A stretch of DNA of 64,000 nucleotides from NCBI RefSeq assembly GCF_000315625.1, contig NW_005434579.1:91370-155369 (forward strand), read 5' to 3'. Origin of the DNA: Guillardia theta CCMP2712 (taxonomy: Eukaryota; Cryptophyceae; Pyrenomonadales; Geminigeraceae). Under the pieces are notes generated by a model. That model had not been told where the DNA came from, made no database searches, and saw nothing but the letters and a program-made list of their open reading frames with translations. Below are positions 50,405-63,497 of this stretch, in pieces; positions within the stretch are counted from its first letter, which is position 1, and each line of letters starts with the position of its first letter. The position numbers were made by a program, and so were the translations under genes.

Positions 50405-53400
50405 ATGCAGGCACAAAGGTCACGACAAGCTGACAAAGACAGCAAAGACAACACAGGTGAAAGAGAGCACGAGCAGTCGAATCAAAGTCTATCCCATTTA
50501 TTTGTGCATCCCCTGATTCCCCATGCCCATCACTCAGCCATGGCTCTTATTCTTCTTCAGATGCCATCATTACCCTTCTTCACGACTCGGCTCTCAACTA
50601 CGAGTGGAAGCATGGTCAATATTGCAGTACCGACTGGCACGTCGTTGACTTTGCAGCAGGACCAAGATCAGTCCTCAACAAGTCCCACTCGCTCAAGCAT
50701 GTCTCGCACTACGTTGAGAACCCTTCCCTCGTCACCTTCTCCTTGAATCGGTAAGCAAACAATCAGAAAGCCTATAGCAGATGCTGAACATTTGTAGGGT
50801 ACATGAGGAAATTGCGACTCGGGAGAGGAGGAGGAGGAGGATAGAGAAACTTGCGCCCCATTGTCTCTTCTTCGTGTTCTACATGGCAGCGCTGAGCTTG
50901 GAGATGAACACGACCAGAGGTGCAGCCATGCACGCGACGGTTTCATACCTTTGACAAGTGCAGGTGAGATGGCAACTAGGGCGATCAGAGAGAGTCTGGT
51001 GGAGAGAAGCTTGTTTTCCAGCTCGCCCTCCCCGAGCTCGAACAGCAGCTGCCGGGACAACCTCGGTCACCTAGCTCCTGACGGATGTGATGTCCCGCTA
51101 GCCACCAACATGAGGTGAAGGTCGAGGAGCAGAAGCTGTAAACTCACTACCTGTTAGTTTCCTCGACGTCTCAGACCTTGACAAGTACTGGAGCTGGGCT
51201 CGCATGTTCGTATCCTCTTCCTTCTACAAGAACTACTGGTCAAACGGACAAGCGATGAGCGCGACTGATCAGAACACGTGGTTCTTCCATGTGAAGCCTA
51301 TTAACGGTCTTGCTTCTCACTTGAACTCATCTACACCTTGTAACATCTTGCTCTTGTCCAGGTATGACTATGGTCCAGAAACGTGTGGCGTCTGGATATG
51401 ATACAAGGAATGATGTCGGGGGCACGTGTTGGAAGGCAAACGGCGGGAGCTTGAGATCATTCGCGCCAGTGTGTTACGACTCTTTGAAGTTCTGTCTTGA
51501 CCGGGAGTGTGTCTATGGAAGAGAAGACAAGTAGCATGTCTTCACGGGGATGCAACTTGTGATGGTGACGCAGGTCTTCTTTTGGTCCTCCGTCGAGTCC
51601 CAGCAAGGTGACCAGCAGGTTCTCTCCTCTTCCTTGACCCCCCTGCTAGTTCGTGTACGAGGAGCGAAGCCCTGGCGTCATGAAGAACTTCCCCTCTCTT
51701 GGGGGATTTTGGCAGCAGCTGCCAGCAACGAGCAGGCAAGCGAGCTGGTAGTGTTCTGCTGCTGCTGCTGCTGAGGCTTGAGGTAGCAGCGGACAGGCTG
51801 TAGAGCAGGTGGATGTGCTGAGAGGAGATCGCTGGCTGCAGAGAAGCTCGCAGTGGCTGAGGCAGGACGTGACTTATATGATCCCTGCCGAAGGGCTGTA
51901 CGTCGTTGGCAGGTATGACGATAATGGTGACGAGGATGACGATGGAGGTCAGAGGGATAGTGATGATGGGTTACGATGATTGAGTCCATGATCTAGAAGA
52001 TATGGGTACGATCACAGTCTCTGAAACCTTGTTTCAGTCTCCAGGTGTACTTGTACAACACGGGGCACGTAAAACCTTTGTTCTTATCAAGTGCTTCAGC
52101 GGTAAATCTCGTCTGCGATAGGAAGACGATGAAGATGAGAGGGCAGGTGGAGACGTACAACTTCAACTTCTCTTCTCGCATCGGAATGCTCATCCTCGAG
52201 ATCTTGACGGTCTTGACTTGGTTGCTCAATATTGCTCAGAGTTGGCGAGTGCTGGTCGCGTACAGTAAAGTGAGAGGCAACCAGTCGAAGATGCGATTTG
52301 ACTCGTCCGTTGCAGAAACATCCCGACAAGACGAGGCATGAAGCTTTCATCAAGTATTACGGGAGCTCTCTACAACAGCTGATATCAGATGTTCATCTCC
52401 TTGCCTTCATCGCTGTTGTCGTCATGCGCATTTTGATCGCCGTCGACCCGTACGCCAGCCACGAATCAGTCAGTGCCAACAGCATCACGTGGGGGAGTCA
52501 AGCGCTGCTGTTAGCGCAGACACGACGTTTGATCGACGCTTACAAGCTCTTGAGCGCTATCTACCTGCTGGTCTTGATGGTGAAGATTATCTTCTTCGCT
52601 TCCTTTGATGCCAGGAAAGTGACGGAGTCAGGCTTTGCTGTCAGTTGACGTGCATGCAGGTTGTACGTTCCCTACATCTTCTCTCACTTAAGGACTCCTA
52701 TGCTCAACTTCGCTCTGGTTTTCTTCATCTTTCTCGCGTCTTTTGCCGTCCAGGTGAGGAGGAGGGAGCAACAGCTTTGGATGACTTGTGGTGGCAGGCG
52801 ACGCTTCTTTTCGGAGACCAGCTCTTGTCCTTCTCGGATTGGGGTAAGAGGATAAGCTACGTGATAGCAACTGACAAGTCTCGTTCAGGCTCATCTTTCC
52901 TCTCCATGCTCCAAGTGCTCGTCAATGGGCTGTATGGGAACCGATCGAAACAAGCTGCTGACCTCGACCGGGTCTTTGACGTTTCTCCGAACGTGGCTTG
53001 GCTGTGGTATTACTCCTTCTGGCTCGCTGTGATGTTTCTAGTCGGCAACATGGCTGTCTCTGTCATGGGTTGTGTACACGAGAGGATACAGCAGCTGCAG
53101 ATGACGGCCGGTACCCGACACTCCTTGTGCCCGACTGAGAGGTTGCGCTTGCAAGGCAGCGCCGAGCCAGACCAGCTGGACTCTGACGACTCATGGATCA
53201 ACGTCTTCAAGGAAAGTCTCCGGCACAAACACAAAGACGCCGACAGAGCACTGCAAGACCTGGAGGCGATGTTCGTCGACATGGTGTGTGATTGTGAGGT
53301 GTTGTGAGGGTTTGCAAGGTGATCGAGCTTGATAGGACTGCTCTGATGTTGACGATGTTCAATCTACTCTGAACAACCTGGTAGAGTGATCGTATCTGAC

Positions 53401-53741
53401 CCACAACCAAGTGATAGCCTCTCAGGGGAAACAGTACAACCAGGAGTTGGTTACAGCAGCTCTTCGCACCTACCCTAGTGCAGTTAACGACTCCAACGAC
53501 GTCCTGAGTGTCTTCGAGGTCATAGAGCGACGTCCGCGGATGCTGGCTGAACTGCTGGCAGGAGAGAAAGTTCTTTGAGGCCTCCCAACGGCTTCACCTC
53601 AAGAGTTTGAACGAGACTGCAGAAGAGATCATCTCGAGTCAGGTAGACCCTCATGTGGTTCCTTCAGACGTTACTCTGACTGTTTGCTAGGCAAGGTTCA
53701 ACCACAAGGTGGACAAGCTGACGAGGTGGCTGGAGATGTAA
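50405..53741 (+). CDS. Polycystin-2-type (PKD/TRPP) cation channel
   Basis: The start MQAQRSRQADKDSKDNT joins through an intron to DAIITLLHDSALNYEWKHGQ. The first membrane segment is KLAPHCLFFVFYMAALSLEM. A large extracellular loop follows (FLDVSDLDKYWSWARMFVSS, YDTRNDVGGTCWKA, CYDSLKFCLDREC), with paired cysteines as in the polycystin TOP domain. Further helices are RIGMLILEILTVLTWLLNIA, LISDVHLLAFIAVVVMRIL, LLSAIYLLVLMVKIIFFASF and MLNFALVFFIFLASFAVQ. The pore region is LSFSDWGK and FLSMLQVLVNGLYGNR, then the last helix YYSFWLAVMFLVGNMAVSVM. A cytoplasmic helical tail ends ARFNHKVDKLTRWLEM, stop 53739-53741. Six membrane segments with a long S1-S2 loop define the family. In protists such channels act in cilia or contractile-vacuole membranes; the site here is inferred. 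Confidence 0.75.
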
Positions 53742-53782
53742 GAAGAGATTATAATTCATTCATTTACAAACATACATGTATG

Positions 53783-56700
53783 TTACATACGATCTTTATC
53801 ACGAGCTTCCCTGACTGTAGAGCTTCTGAAAGACGTTTGAGAGCTGCCGACGAGGGTCAGCAGGCTGGCTGTGCAGGAGGAGGAGACCTGCGCTATCTTG
53901 GACGCGTGCTCTCCTTTCATCTTGTCCATCTCACTGAGCAACACCCTCATTTCCTCCTCCGTGTCTCGAACCTGGCGAGCGTCACCTCCACCCTCTTCCT
54001 CCTCCCTCCCCACCTTGCGACCAGCAGCCTCCTCAGCTTGTCGCAGCCTCTCGCACTCATCCAGCACCTGAGCATCAGTCTCACGAGGAGAAAGAGACAA
54101 GGAGCTCTGTCGACCTGCGAGAGCTTCTTGCTCTTGAGCCGCAGCTGCGAGCAAACGTCAAGTTGAACCTTGTCAAGAGTCCCAGTCACCTGCTCCTCTG
54201 TCTCCTCGAGGAGGGTTGACATCTCCCTGAACCTGCTCTCTCGCCTGACGGAGATCGATCACCAAGACAACAAGGTTGAGGCTGCGAAGTACCTCGACGC
54301 TTTCTCATGCTCAATCTCCATTTCCTTGCGAAGATCCTGCCATGGCATCAGTTCTGTCCGCAGGATGAGAGCAAGACAAACCTCAACACGCGATTGAAGC
54401 TCCTTGTTCTCCTTGTTCAACTTCGACTCCGTGTGCTACACAGCCATCAGGTCGGGTGCTCAGGGAGGAGAGAGAGAGAGTATCGACCTTAAAGTGGTGC
54501 TTCAAAGACTCTATCTCCTCTTCGACATACTTCAGCATCTGACCCCCATCATGGCTCAGTCGCAAGTCTGTTATTGACAGAGACAGCAGTACAGAGTCTT
54601 TCTCTTTCAGTTCCGCCTCGGCCTCATCCAGAGCCTGCAAGGCGATCAGCAAGTGCTCTCATGCACGAAGACTCCAACTGACATCCTGCTGCTTCGAGCA
54701 GGTGGACCGGAGCTCAACAACCAACGAGTCCAGCTCTGCTATGAGCTCTTCCTTGGCCTCCAGACGCCCTTTGAGGTGCCCAACCTGCATGACGTGCTCA
54801 GTTTGTCTACAGCATTCCACCCGCTAGACCTCTCGCATCTCTTCCTGGAGGAGTGCATCGTAGCGCTGATGCGAATCTTTACAATATGCATACAATCAAG
54901 AAGAACGAGGCAGAACCTGAGCATCCTTCTGAATTCCTTGAAGTTCAGACGACTGATAGTAGATTCACCGTCACCCGCAAAGGAAATCGGTCGGAATGAA
55001 AGTACCTGATGCTTCAGTTTGTCTAACGTGTCTTGCTGATCTTGGAGGATCTTGTCTTTTATCCTTATTGTGTCTCTCAATCCTTCGTTCTCTCTCTGAA
55101 GAACATCCTTGTCGTACTGTTAAGGGATCAGCATTCAAGTAAGACCATCCTAGCATCCCTGCCTTCAGATGTTCAATCACAGACTGAGGATGGTTCGAAT
55201 CCGTTGAGGTGTTGACGTCTGAATCCTTTCGCAACATCTTGTCGCCTTCAAGCTCGTCGAGTCTTGCCCTCAACTCTTCAGCAATGTATCTCTCTTCCTG
55301 CACACATAGAATCACGCTTCATATCTCCACGAGTCAAGATCTTACTTTCAGATCCTCTTCAAGCTGCTTGTTCATCTCTTGCAAGCCCAGCAGGTCCTTT
55401 TGACGTTTTTGCAGATGTTCGAGTTCGACGAGCGCCTCCTGCAATCGCCTTAGTGGCCCTCAGGTCCAAGTCAAGCTGGGACCTGCAGTCCACTGCGAAG
55501 CTCCTTCTCAACTTGTTGCGCTTCTTTCGATGACTGCAACAGCTGATAGACAAGCATCAGACATGTCGATGTCAACAAGTCAGCACTACCTTGGCTCGCT
55601 GCTCTTTCACCACGTTGGTAAGCTCAGCTACAACTCGCGCCGCGTGAACTTCTCGAGCCTCTGCAGCTCGCCATTGCCTCTTGTTCTCGACTACCTGAAG
55701 GATGCCAAGTCACAGGTCACACGCGGACAAAGGACACGCTTACCTCGCGGCATGACTGCTCCAGCGCGTCTCTCATCTCCTGCAACTGAGTCTGCAGGCT
55801 CTCATGCGACGCTCTGATGCAGTTGGACTTGTTGGCCTGGGGCGCCAGATGTCAGCGACTATCTCATCAACACCGTCATGGCTGATTTCACCTCGTCAAT
55901 CTTCGCTTTGAGCTCTGTAATCTGCTGTTGCGATGAGAAACACGGACGAATTTCAAATCTAATCCTTCGCACCTTTTGCTCATAACCAAGGTTCTTTTCT
56001 TCTGCTTGTCTCAGACTTTCTTTCTTCGAGTTCAACTTTGCCTGGAGTTGGCCAATCTCCTCTTTCTGGAAGCAGCACAAAATAAGTACAAGGCAGCCCA
56101 TAAGGTGATGAGAGAAGGGATCGGGTAGTATCCCAAAACAAACTTTATCCGACTACTCACTTGTGATACAAACAATTTTTCAGTCTCGCTCTGCTTCTGG
56201 ATAGCCGAATCCTTCTGATGAATTAGCGATTCTACATTTTGCTTGTAATCCAAGAGTTCCTGGAAACAACCACTGTTTCATCTCGTAGTAAGCAAGAGGA
56301 ATGGCTCTCAACCTTTGAGATCTTGTTCAGCTCCTGCTCAGCTTCCATAGCTTTCAGCTCACTCATCTCCCGGATCTGCAGTCAAACGGTCAAACGAGAT
56401 AACATTCCACCTGCTTGCAGCAGAACCTTTCTCAGATTCCCGTTCTCATCTTGCAGCTTGAGGATATCGTATTTTGCAGCAAAGAGTTCTTCCTCCACCC
56501 TCGTTTTCGACGTCTGAGCATGATTTTCTCGTTCAACAGCTCCATTCGTGACCTCCTGAGCTCTGAGCTATCAGCGACTGAGTACTGCTCGGTGACGACT
56601 CACCTTGGCCCACTTGAGCGATTGCTCCACTCGCTGCATCTCATTGCGCAGACCCGTGATAACGGCCTCGTACTCCTTCTCGCGCGATGCTGAACGCGTC

Positions 56701-59536
56701 TGTGGACGGGTACTCAGAGACAAGTCGATGGTTTACAAACTTACTTTCTCGAGTGCGAGCTCCTTGTCTTTGTCCACCAAGAGAGAGTCTGCCCTCTCAA
56801 GCCTCTCAATTTCAGCTTTCATTCCAGCCGCGATCTCATTCAGCCTCTTCACTTCTTTCTCGAGGTCAAGTCGCATTATCCTCTCCTTTTGGGCCTGTCA
56901 ACAAGGTAAACGTTTAATTCTTCCAGCATCTTTCGTACCTCTTGAGTAACATCAGTCAAACTTGCAACCGTTTCTGACATCTTTGTACGAATTTCCTTCA
57001 GTTCTCCTGATGCCTGACTTGACGACATTTCAACATCTTTCAAAACCACGTTCAGCTCAGCGCTGATTTCCTGTCAACCATGTCAATGATGTCGAAATCC
57101 GGAGCGATTCCTATCACCTTGATCACGACTTGAGTATCTTCGACATGCAATCGAGCCTGTCTCAGTTTGTTTGACATCGATTCATTCTCGACTTGTAGAT
57201 GCTCGATTTGAGATCCTGCCAACACGGTCTGAGCAGCGTGACTTTTGATCTCTGGTTTCTTCGGTTGATGAGACTTGGTGTTTCTTGACTGATCGCGATC
57301 GCCCGTGCTGCCTTTGATCAGCTGTGCAATATTCTCCCTGCCCTCCTGATCATGTTTCTGACTACTCCCGTCATGAAGAGCAGCCTGGTCATGATCCACA
57401 TTATCAACTCCTTCGTTCCCGTACTGCCGTCGATCTTGACCTCTCAGTGGCTGCGAGTCGTCAGGAAGAGTCGGTCACCACAACAAGACTTCTACCCGTT
57501 CGATCTGACCGGAGCCATCCTTCCAATCAGAGCCATCTCCCTTGCTAGGTCGAGTTGTGTCATTTCTGCCATCGCTCGTAAGGACAAGTGGTTGGTGGGT
57601 TTCATTTACGGCTCAGGAACGAACATTGCAAGCTGCGCCTCAAGACGTGCAAGTCTTGAAACCATACATCAGTTTTTATCGGATGATGGATGAAATACCT
57701 TAGTTCTTGCTCTAATGCTCCCCCAAAATCTTCAGAATAGTCTGCACTGTCATGGTTTCTCTGTAGGTTGGGAAACAAAGACATGGTTAGCACTTCGTTG
57801 GGTGTGTCAGATGGCGAACCTTCTTGGTTTCATGCAGGTCCGAAGATTTCTGTTTCCTAGACTTGAAAGCTTCGATGGCTTGGTCTATCCTCTGAGTGCT
57901 TGGATTCAACGGCGTCCGTCCCCTTTGCATTTCCTGTCTGCTATGTCAATTTCAATTCGGTTCAATTGTTCATCACTTTTTCCATGTCATCTGTTGGCGG
58001 TTGCAGGTACTCATGTTTTGTTTCTCTGATCTCACCAAGTTCCCCCTGTTGAACATTTCAGGTGAAAGTTTTCAGAAGTGATGAAATCACCAGTAGCCTG
58101 GCGTGGGGAACATGATAGTGAACAGACACCTCGTGTCGACGCTCATTCAAGGCCGACCGCCGTGAGGTCGTGACTTTCGTCTCTTGCGGGAAAACCTCTT
58201 TCAATTGCTTTGTTGGAATGACGACCTTCCCATGAGCAGCGCTCGACAAATCACTTCTACTGGGTTTGCGCTGCATCATATGGCGAATGTCTGCCATTCG
58301 GCTGAGATGCGCAACCAGCGACTCTCCGTCTAGAAGCGCTATAGATTCTCCTAGAGTGGCAGCGATCACTGCAGGGTAAGCTGCATCACTACAGACGGGA
58401 TTTGACAAGTGGCTCTGCTTCAAAGTGAGCTCCTTCAACATGACACACGGTTTCAAATGTTTGATCTCTTCCAAGTCACTGATCCGGTTGTCGTACAGTT
58501 CCAGGATTTGAAGTTGATTGGTCTTCCCGTCGAAATCCTGAAATCCAACCAGAGAGGATATCGAGTTGTATGCTAGGTGCAGCCTCTCGAGAGCTATCAA
58601 CTTTCCGATTCCCTGCCATCCATTAAAAAAACTAGCCATGGCCATGAAATCATCCACAATTCACCTGCACTGTCGTTATCTGATTACAAGACAGATCGAG
58701 AACTTTGAGGTTGATCAGGTCATCTGAAATTTGAGTCATTTTTGAGAAACGTTATGCACCCAAGTACCCAATCCTTCGATACTTTGGATCTCATTTGAAG
58801 ACAATCTCAATTCCACCTGAGAAAGGCGTTAGACGAAAGAGTGCACGATTTTGATTCTTGCCAGATTCGGCAACATTTCCAAGGATTGTATGCGTTTGAT
58901 GTTGTTGTAGTGAAGATTCAGTGAGCTGATGGCATTCCTGCAAAGAAATCAGTTGAGTCGCCACCTCAACGAATTCGAGGCAAAGCTGCCCATTACATGG
59001 AGAGATGAGATGGAAGTGGGAGGACTTGTTCGAAGGAAGTCAGACTCCTGAAAGGAAAAGGAGCCATCCTCGTTTAGAAAACAATTGATGAGTGCAACAT
59101 CAGATTTCCTCACCTTGATATCAGCGAAAGTTCTCCTCCGAAACTATCGAGCGATGATGAAACAAGGCTCGAGTGAAGCTTGGGATTCACCTGGAGATCG
59201 ATCTGTCACAACCTATTCCTAGCAAGGCCAGCGAGTTTTCTCCACCTTTCTAGCCGATGGCTCGTCACCAAGAAACTTTGCGCTCGTTTGCGGCATCGAA
59301 GGCTCAGTAACTTCCTTGCTCTCTTGTGAATTTCTATGCAGCAAATTCCGAGCATCTTCGATAGAAGATTTCGGGCTGTCGCTGATCGTCAAGACCTGAG
59401 CGCGTGTCTCTGCACCTGTAGACATGCCATCATGCATCACATGCAGGAGGACAGGAGGAGGAACCATCAGCTGCTCGGGAATATCTCCATGCCGGGGCAG
59501 GCACCTGGTCCCCCCTTTTGGGGTACCGTAGCCCAC
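53783..59536 (-). CDS. LRRCC1-like protein: N-terminal LRRs plus long coiled coil
   Basis: The N-terminal exon (59219-59536, containing SDSPKSSIEDARNLLHRN and PSARK) joins by a 57-base intron in phase 0 to VNPKLHSSLVSSSLDSFGGE. Leucine-rich repeats follow: NAISSLNLHYNNIKRIQSLE, VELRLSSNEIQSIEGLGT, LINLKVLDLSCNQITTVQ, LIALERLHLAYNSISSL and LQILELYDNRISDLEEI. The cap SNPVCSDAAYPAVIAATLGE resembles the NPVC...Y...V...LP cap of human LRRCC1. From about 58100 down to 53783 many short exons encode continuous coiled coil (HLQVENESMSNKLRQARLHV, QLQAKLNSKKESLRQAEEKN, EEEMRVLLSEMDKMKGEHAS). LRRCC1 is a centriolar/centrosomal protein, so a basal-body or centrosome location is inferred. The start could also be an internal Met of the first exon. 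It is convergent with the polycystin gene, 41 bases apart. Confidence 0.7.
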
Positions 59537-61366
59537 CCCTTCCCCTGCTCGCTCTTAGCTGTGTATCCATCTGCACATGACTCTGCAGCATCCATTCTCC
59601 GACATCTGTGATGGAGTGAGTGAAATGCAGAAGAATTAGAGATCTGTCGAGATCGTTCACGATGACGGGATATTATGGTCAGACATGGATCGAAAGTGGA
59701 GTCTCGGGTTTAGCGAAGGGAGCTACCACCAGGAGGATGAGCAGAGCAGCATGATTCAAAGTATGTTAGGCGGTAAGGACAGTCAGACGAGGATCGTTAG
59801 ACAGGGAAACAGGATCAAGAGCAAGAAGGGCAGGAGCAGGAGCGGGGAAGGAGTAGGTAGGCCTAAGGACGAGGAGCCTGTGGAGGAGCAGCAGCTGGAA
59901 AGGGGGACGAAGGATTGAGAGGATGATGATGATACACATGAACATGAGAGAAGCATGATGAGCAAGCATGAAGATGGCCTGCATCGTCAGCAGAAGAAGG
60001 CTGAGCAACTGCCTTGACCATACCTTCAGAATGGATTGGCGCCAACAGACCACCCACCACCGTCGTCACCATTCAATCCCTATTGTAAAGTACCCTACCC
60101 TTCGGCCATACCAGTGGTTCATGTGATGAACCCCTCCTTCTTCTAGTGAGAAGGACCCGTGTGATACCGCTTGTCGAAGACAGCATTTTTCTAATATGTA
60201 CATTTCCTATACCAGTTTTCATGTCCTATGGTTTCGGGGTACCAGGATCACCCCTATATTCCTGTGGAATTACTAGTGAAAAGGGTGGGTCCATGAAGAA
60301 GGAAGGATCTAAGACGTTGTCGAGGGAGCATGGGTGGGTTGGCGCTGTACGAATGTGGGGTAGGGTCATGAAATCGTGAAGCTCCTGGAATTTGGGGGTA
60401 GGGTAGGACAACAAATTCATAATCGGGGGTGGGTGGATATATAGAAATGCAACTGACTCTAGGAGGGGTAGGGGAGGACACAATGGGGAGGTACGGGGTA
60501 TCTACAATGCGGAAGCGCGGGGATGAATGGTAGGGGGGTAGGGGTAGGGTAGGAACAAGGTACGGACATGCATACGACCCGAATTTCACATGGCGAAAGA
60601 AAGTGAAGCGAAGAAGACGCAGAAGCAGAGCGAGAGCGTCAGGCGAGCATGGTGCTTGTTGCGAGGGTAGAAGAATGGATGGATACAAGTAGAGGAGCAA
60701 AAGAAGAGCTCAGGTTGATGGTAGGAAGTTAGTATGAAGTTAGTGGGTGAACACCTGTTGAGGGATGGTCAGGGTTGATAAAGAATGGAGAAAGGATAGT
60801 CGAATAGTTTGCTGTGGCACATATGAAAACGAGATCAATGGTGTATTTGATCAGAACAAGATACTCCAGTGATCGTAGGAATATTGCAGGATGATTCTTG
60901 AGCAGTGTAGTTTGCGTGATGGGAAATTTGGTGCAGTTCTTCTCCAGGGCAAACTAGCTGGAGATTGAGGCATTCACATATACAGTCAGCGATACCATAG
61001 CATCAGAGTTGTTCTCATCTACAATCAGTAACTCCATAGTATCATAGCAATCAAAGATGATGAACGTCGAATGTTTGTCGCGTTTGTTCGCTTTGTTGAT
61101 GGTGAAACCAATCGTTGTGCGAATGCTTTCCGACTCAACAAGTGACAGCCCGAGTTTTCAATTGTGATGATACATCTTTACGTAATCACTCATGTCCTCA
61201 GCCTCTGATGCCTGTTGCCTCGCACTGTGTTGACATCTTTTCGAAGGTTCACGATGAAGCATGGTATCCGCTCACATTGGGCGGTCTGTTTCCAGGGGCC
61301 CAGGAGGTGACGCTGGTAATCGTTCACTGAGACATCCCTGTCGCAAACTGGAGCAGAGCACTTGAG
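59537..61366. other. Spacer with GGGGTAGGG words
   Basis: A 77-residue plus-strand frame at 59685-59918 is basic/acidic and unrecognised. From about 60060 to 60560 degenerate GGGGTAGG / CCTACCCC words recur. 60560-61366 appears non-coding and moderately AT-rich. Confidence 0.5.
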
Positions 61367-61873
61367 ATGATGCCCTCCCTCAAGAGCGCTGGGTCCTCCT
61401 CGTGCATCGCCAGCCGCTGGAAGTCGGTATCAGACGCGAGCCTTTCGTTTGCAATCTGCCCTGGAGGAAGCCTTGTGCCGCGGAGGGAGCGCGGGAATAC
61501 TCGCCAGATATCAGCAGCAGGAGCGAGCAGGGCGTGTCCATGGCAGCTGCCCCATCGGATGCCGTCGAGTGCTGGTGTGCTGGTCTGGGAGTCGAGGACA
61601 ACGATGATCAGGACTTGGGGCCCTGTGAGATTTTGCTCGGGAAGAAGTTTTTCGTTGCAAGCTCCCCATGCGGCTTCCAGGTCGAATGATTTTGTGGAGG
61701 GACAAATCGTCGAAGTGAGACGCGGCGACCATTGGAACACGGCGAAAGTGCTGGTGGTTACGTCAGATAGGATCCTGATAGAGTTCAAGGTTGGTTCCTG
61801 ATGTAACTGAACATTTAATGACGATGATGACGATGGTGATGGTGATCTTGAAGAATGAAGGGACGATGACGAC

Positions 61874-61920
<47 letters not shown>

Positions 61921-63497
61921 CGACGACGACGACGATGATGATTTTGAGGAGGAAGAGGATGGTGGAATTATATTACTTTCGCTTTCTCCCCTACCTCCCT
62001 CCTCCTCAAGCCCCTCTTTTCCATCAGTCTTGTTTGCATGCTTGTTTTAATGCTTTTTTTATCATTTGACTTGCTCACAGGACATATCGCCCATGAGCCA
62101 TGAATCGCCGACTTTCGGGGCGATGCCGAAGCAAGAATGGATTTCGAGGAGCGTGACCCAGGTCGGTTGGCCACCTGCGGGACAGGCGACTTCTTCTCGT
62201 CAAGTTGGTACTGAATGTTTCCTTCAAGGTGCGAGCAATCGGCGAAGAACATCACATGTGGTCTCCCAAGTATGCAGTGGAGCACGTAAGGAGGCTGACG
62301 ATGAGCAGTCAGTGTGATGATGACGCTCTTCCCTCAGTACCACGAAGTCATGAAGTATCTTCACCGACTCGACGATCGAGTTCGATTCCAGGTGCTCGGC
62401 CTCTCGACTTGTTTCAACGTGACGAGGCGGGCAGGGGATTCATGTGCTGCGATGGCTGTCGGGGGTGTTGATAGTGTCGGCCGGTTGCCTCTACCTGCTA
62501 CGTGAAGACGTTCGGTATGCCTCTGCCAACCTCGCTCTCTGTCCCCCTGTTGATGTGTGTCCTCCATCAAGGTCTGGACTTGGGAAGGAAGGAGCAGAGG
62601 TGACGAGCAGGACGATACAGGACAAGAAAGTTCAGGTGAGGCCCTATACAGGCTCCTCCTCCTGTCTCACAGGGAGCCGATGCAGGTGGCTGCAGAGATT
62701 GTTGCGAAGGAAGTCGCACTCGAGCTCCTGCGCAGTCCGGTAGGAAGCATGCGAGGGCAGGAGCTGTAGTAGATGATGACGGGGATGGTGCAGGCAACGA
62801 TCGACGGTGCTGCCAAGTTTGTACAGGTGGGTTTGCTCTCAGCTGTTCTTTGCCGATGTCTTGCCGTTGACCACCGCTTCGACTCCCTTGCTTCCCTTCC
62901 TTTCCCTGTCCCGCGCCATGTCGGAGTTCTGATCCTCTCCTCCATCAGGAAGTCCTAGCTCAACGGACCACACAAGATGCTGCGGGCAGGCTGATCGTGA
63001 ATCTGTACAAGGTCGATGAAAGCTCCCCACTTGTCAAGGGCGGAGGAGACTGACAAGGAGCAAATTCAGGACGAGGAGATGCTAAAGTACACACAAGAAT
63101 GGGTGTCAGTGATCGTTGGACGTCTTTGCAACGAGGAGTACACGCAGAAGAGTATTCAGGTGTGCGAGAAGAGGAGAAGGAGATTTCCTCCTCACGTTCT
63201 GCTCAGCACTTGCTCGGAGTTGCCTTCACCAACCTGTTTGCAGACAACGACTTCCAGAAGGTCAGAGTGTCTCAGTGCGCAACATGTCATTCTCATATGA
63301 TCATCTTGTCACATCTTGTCATCTTGTCATCTTGTCACATCTTGTCATCTTGTCACATCTTTACATCATGTCTCTTGGATCTCATTCGTCTCTTGTCCTC
63401 ATCTTGCGTTGCCCAGGTTGCCGGGAATTTTGCAGTAGATGTCATTGCGCAGGATCAAGTCATCCAACAAGCGACGTCGCTGCTCACGACTAGGTGA
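61367..63497 (+). CDS. Protein with Tudor/agenet-like segment and one membrane helix
   Basis: One exon reads VEGQIVEVRRGDHWNTAKVL then VVTSDRILIEFK, the strand pattern of a Tudor/agenet-type barrel. Clean phase-0 introns join HESPTFGAMPKQEWISRSVT, VRAIGEEHHMWSPKYAVEH, HEVMKYLHRLDDRVRFQ and GIHVLRWLSGVLIVSAGCLY, the last a predicted membrane helix. Helical exons follow: SRTIQDKKVQVAAEIVAKEV, ALELLRSP, ATIDGAAKFVQEVLAQRTTQ, DAAGRLIVNLYKEQIQDEEM, LKYTQEWVSVIVGRLCNEEY, HLLGVAFTNLFADNDFQKVA and GNFAVDVIAQDQVIQQATSL, ending LTTR at 63495-63497. The helical part has an alternating 'V..A..a..F...V' pattern and may sit in an organelle membrane. The start is weakly supported, and the last AGG|TGA could instead be a donor to another exon (MPLDIGVLAIFIFLVRVFAT near 63880). 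No family recognised. Confidence 0.55.
61872..61940. repeat. (GATGAT)n / (GACGAC)n microsatellite in intron
   Basis: About twenty GAT/GAC triplets on the sense strand, between the IEFK exon and the HESPTFGAM exon. Confidence 0.9.
63298..63362. repeat. (CATCTTGTCA)-type repeat in intron
   Basis: Interleaved CATCTTGTCA and TCATCTTGTCAT units, six or more copies, in the last intron of the Tudor-like/membrane protein gene. Confidence 0.85.

Noticed and set aside
55192-55202. GGTTCGAATCC word resembling a tRNA T-arm box B
   Set aside because: It lies within a coiled-coil exon of the LRRCC1-like gene, and no tRNA A box or cloverleaf was found upstream.
61324-61788. 154-residue minus-strand frame with protein-like composition
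   Set aside because: It overlaps the plus-strand exon encoding the Tudor-like segment, which splices cleanly into downstream exons. Kept as an open alternative only.
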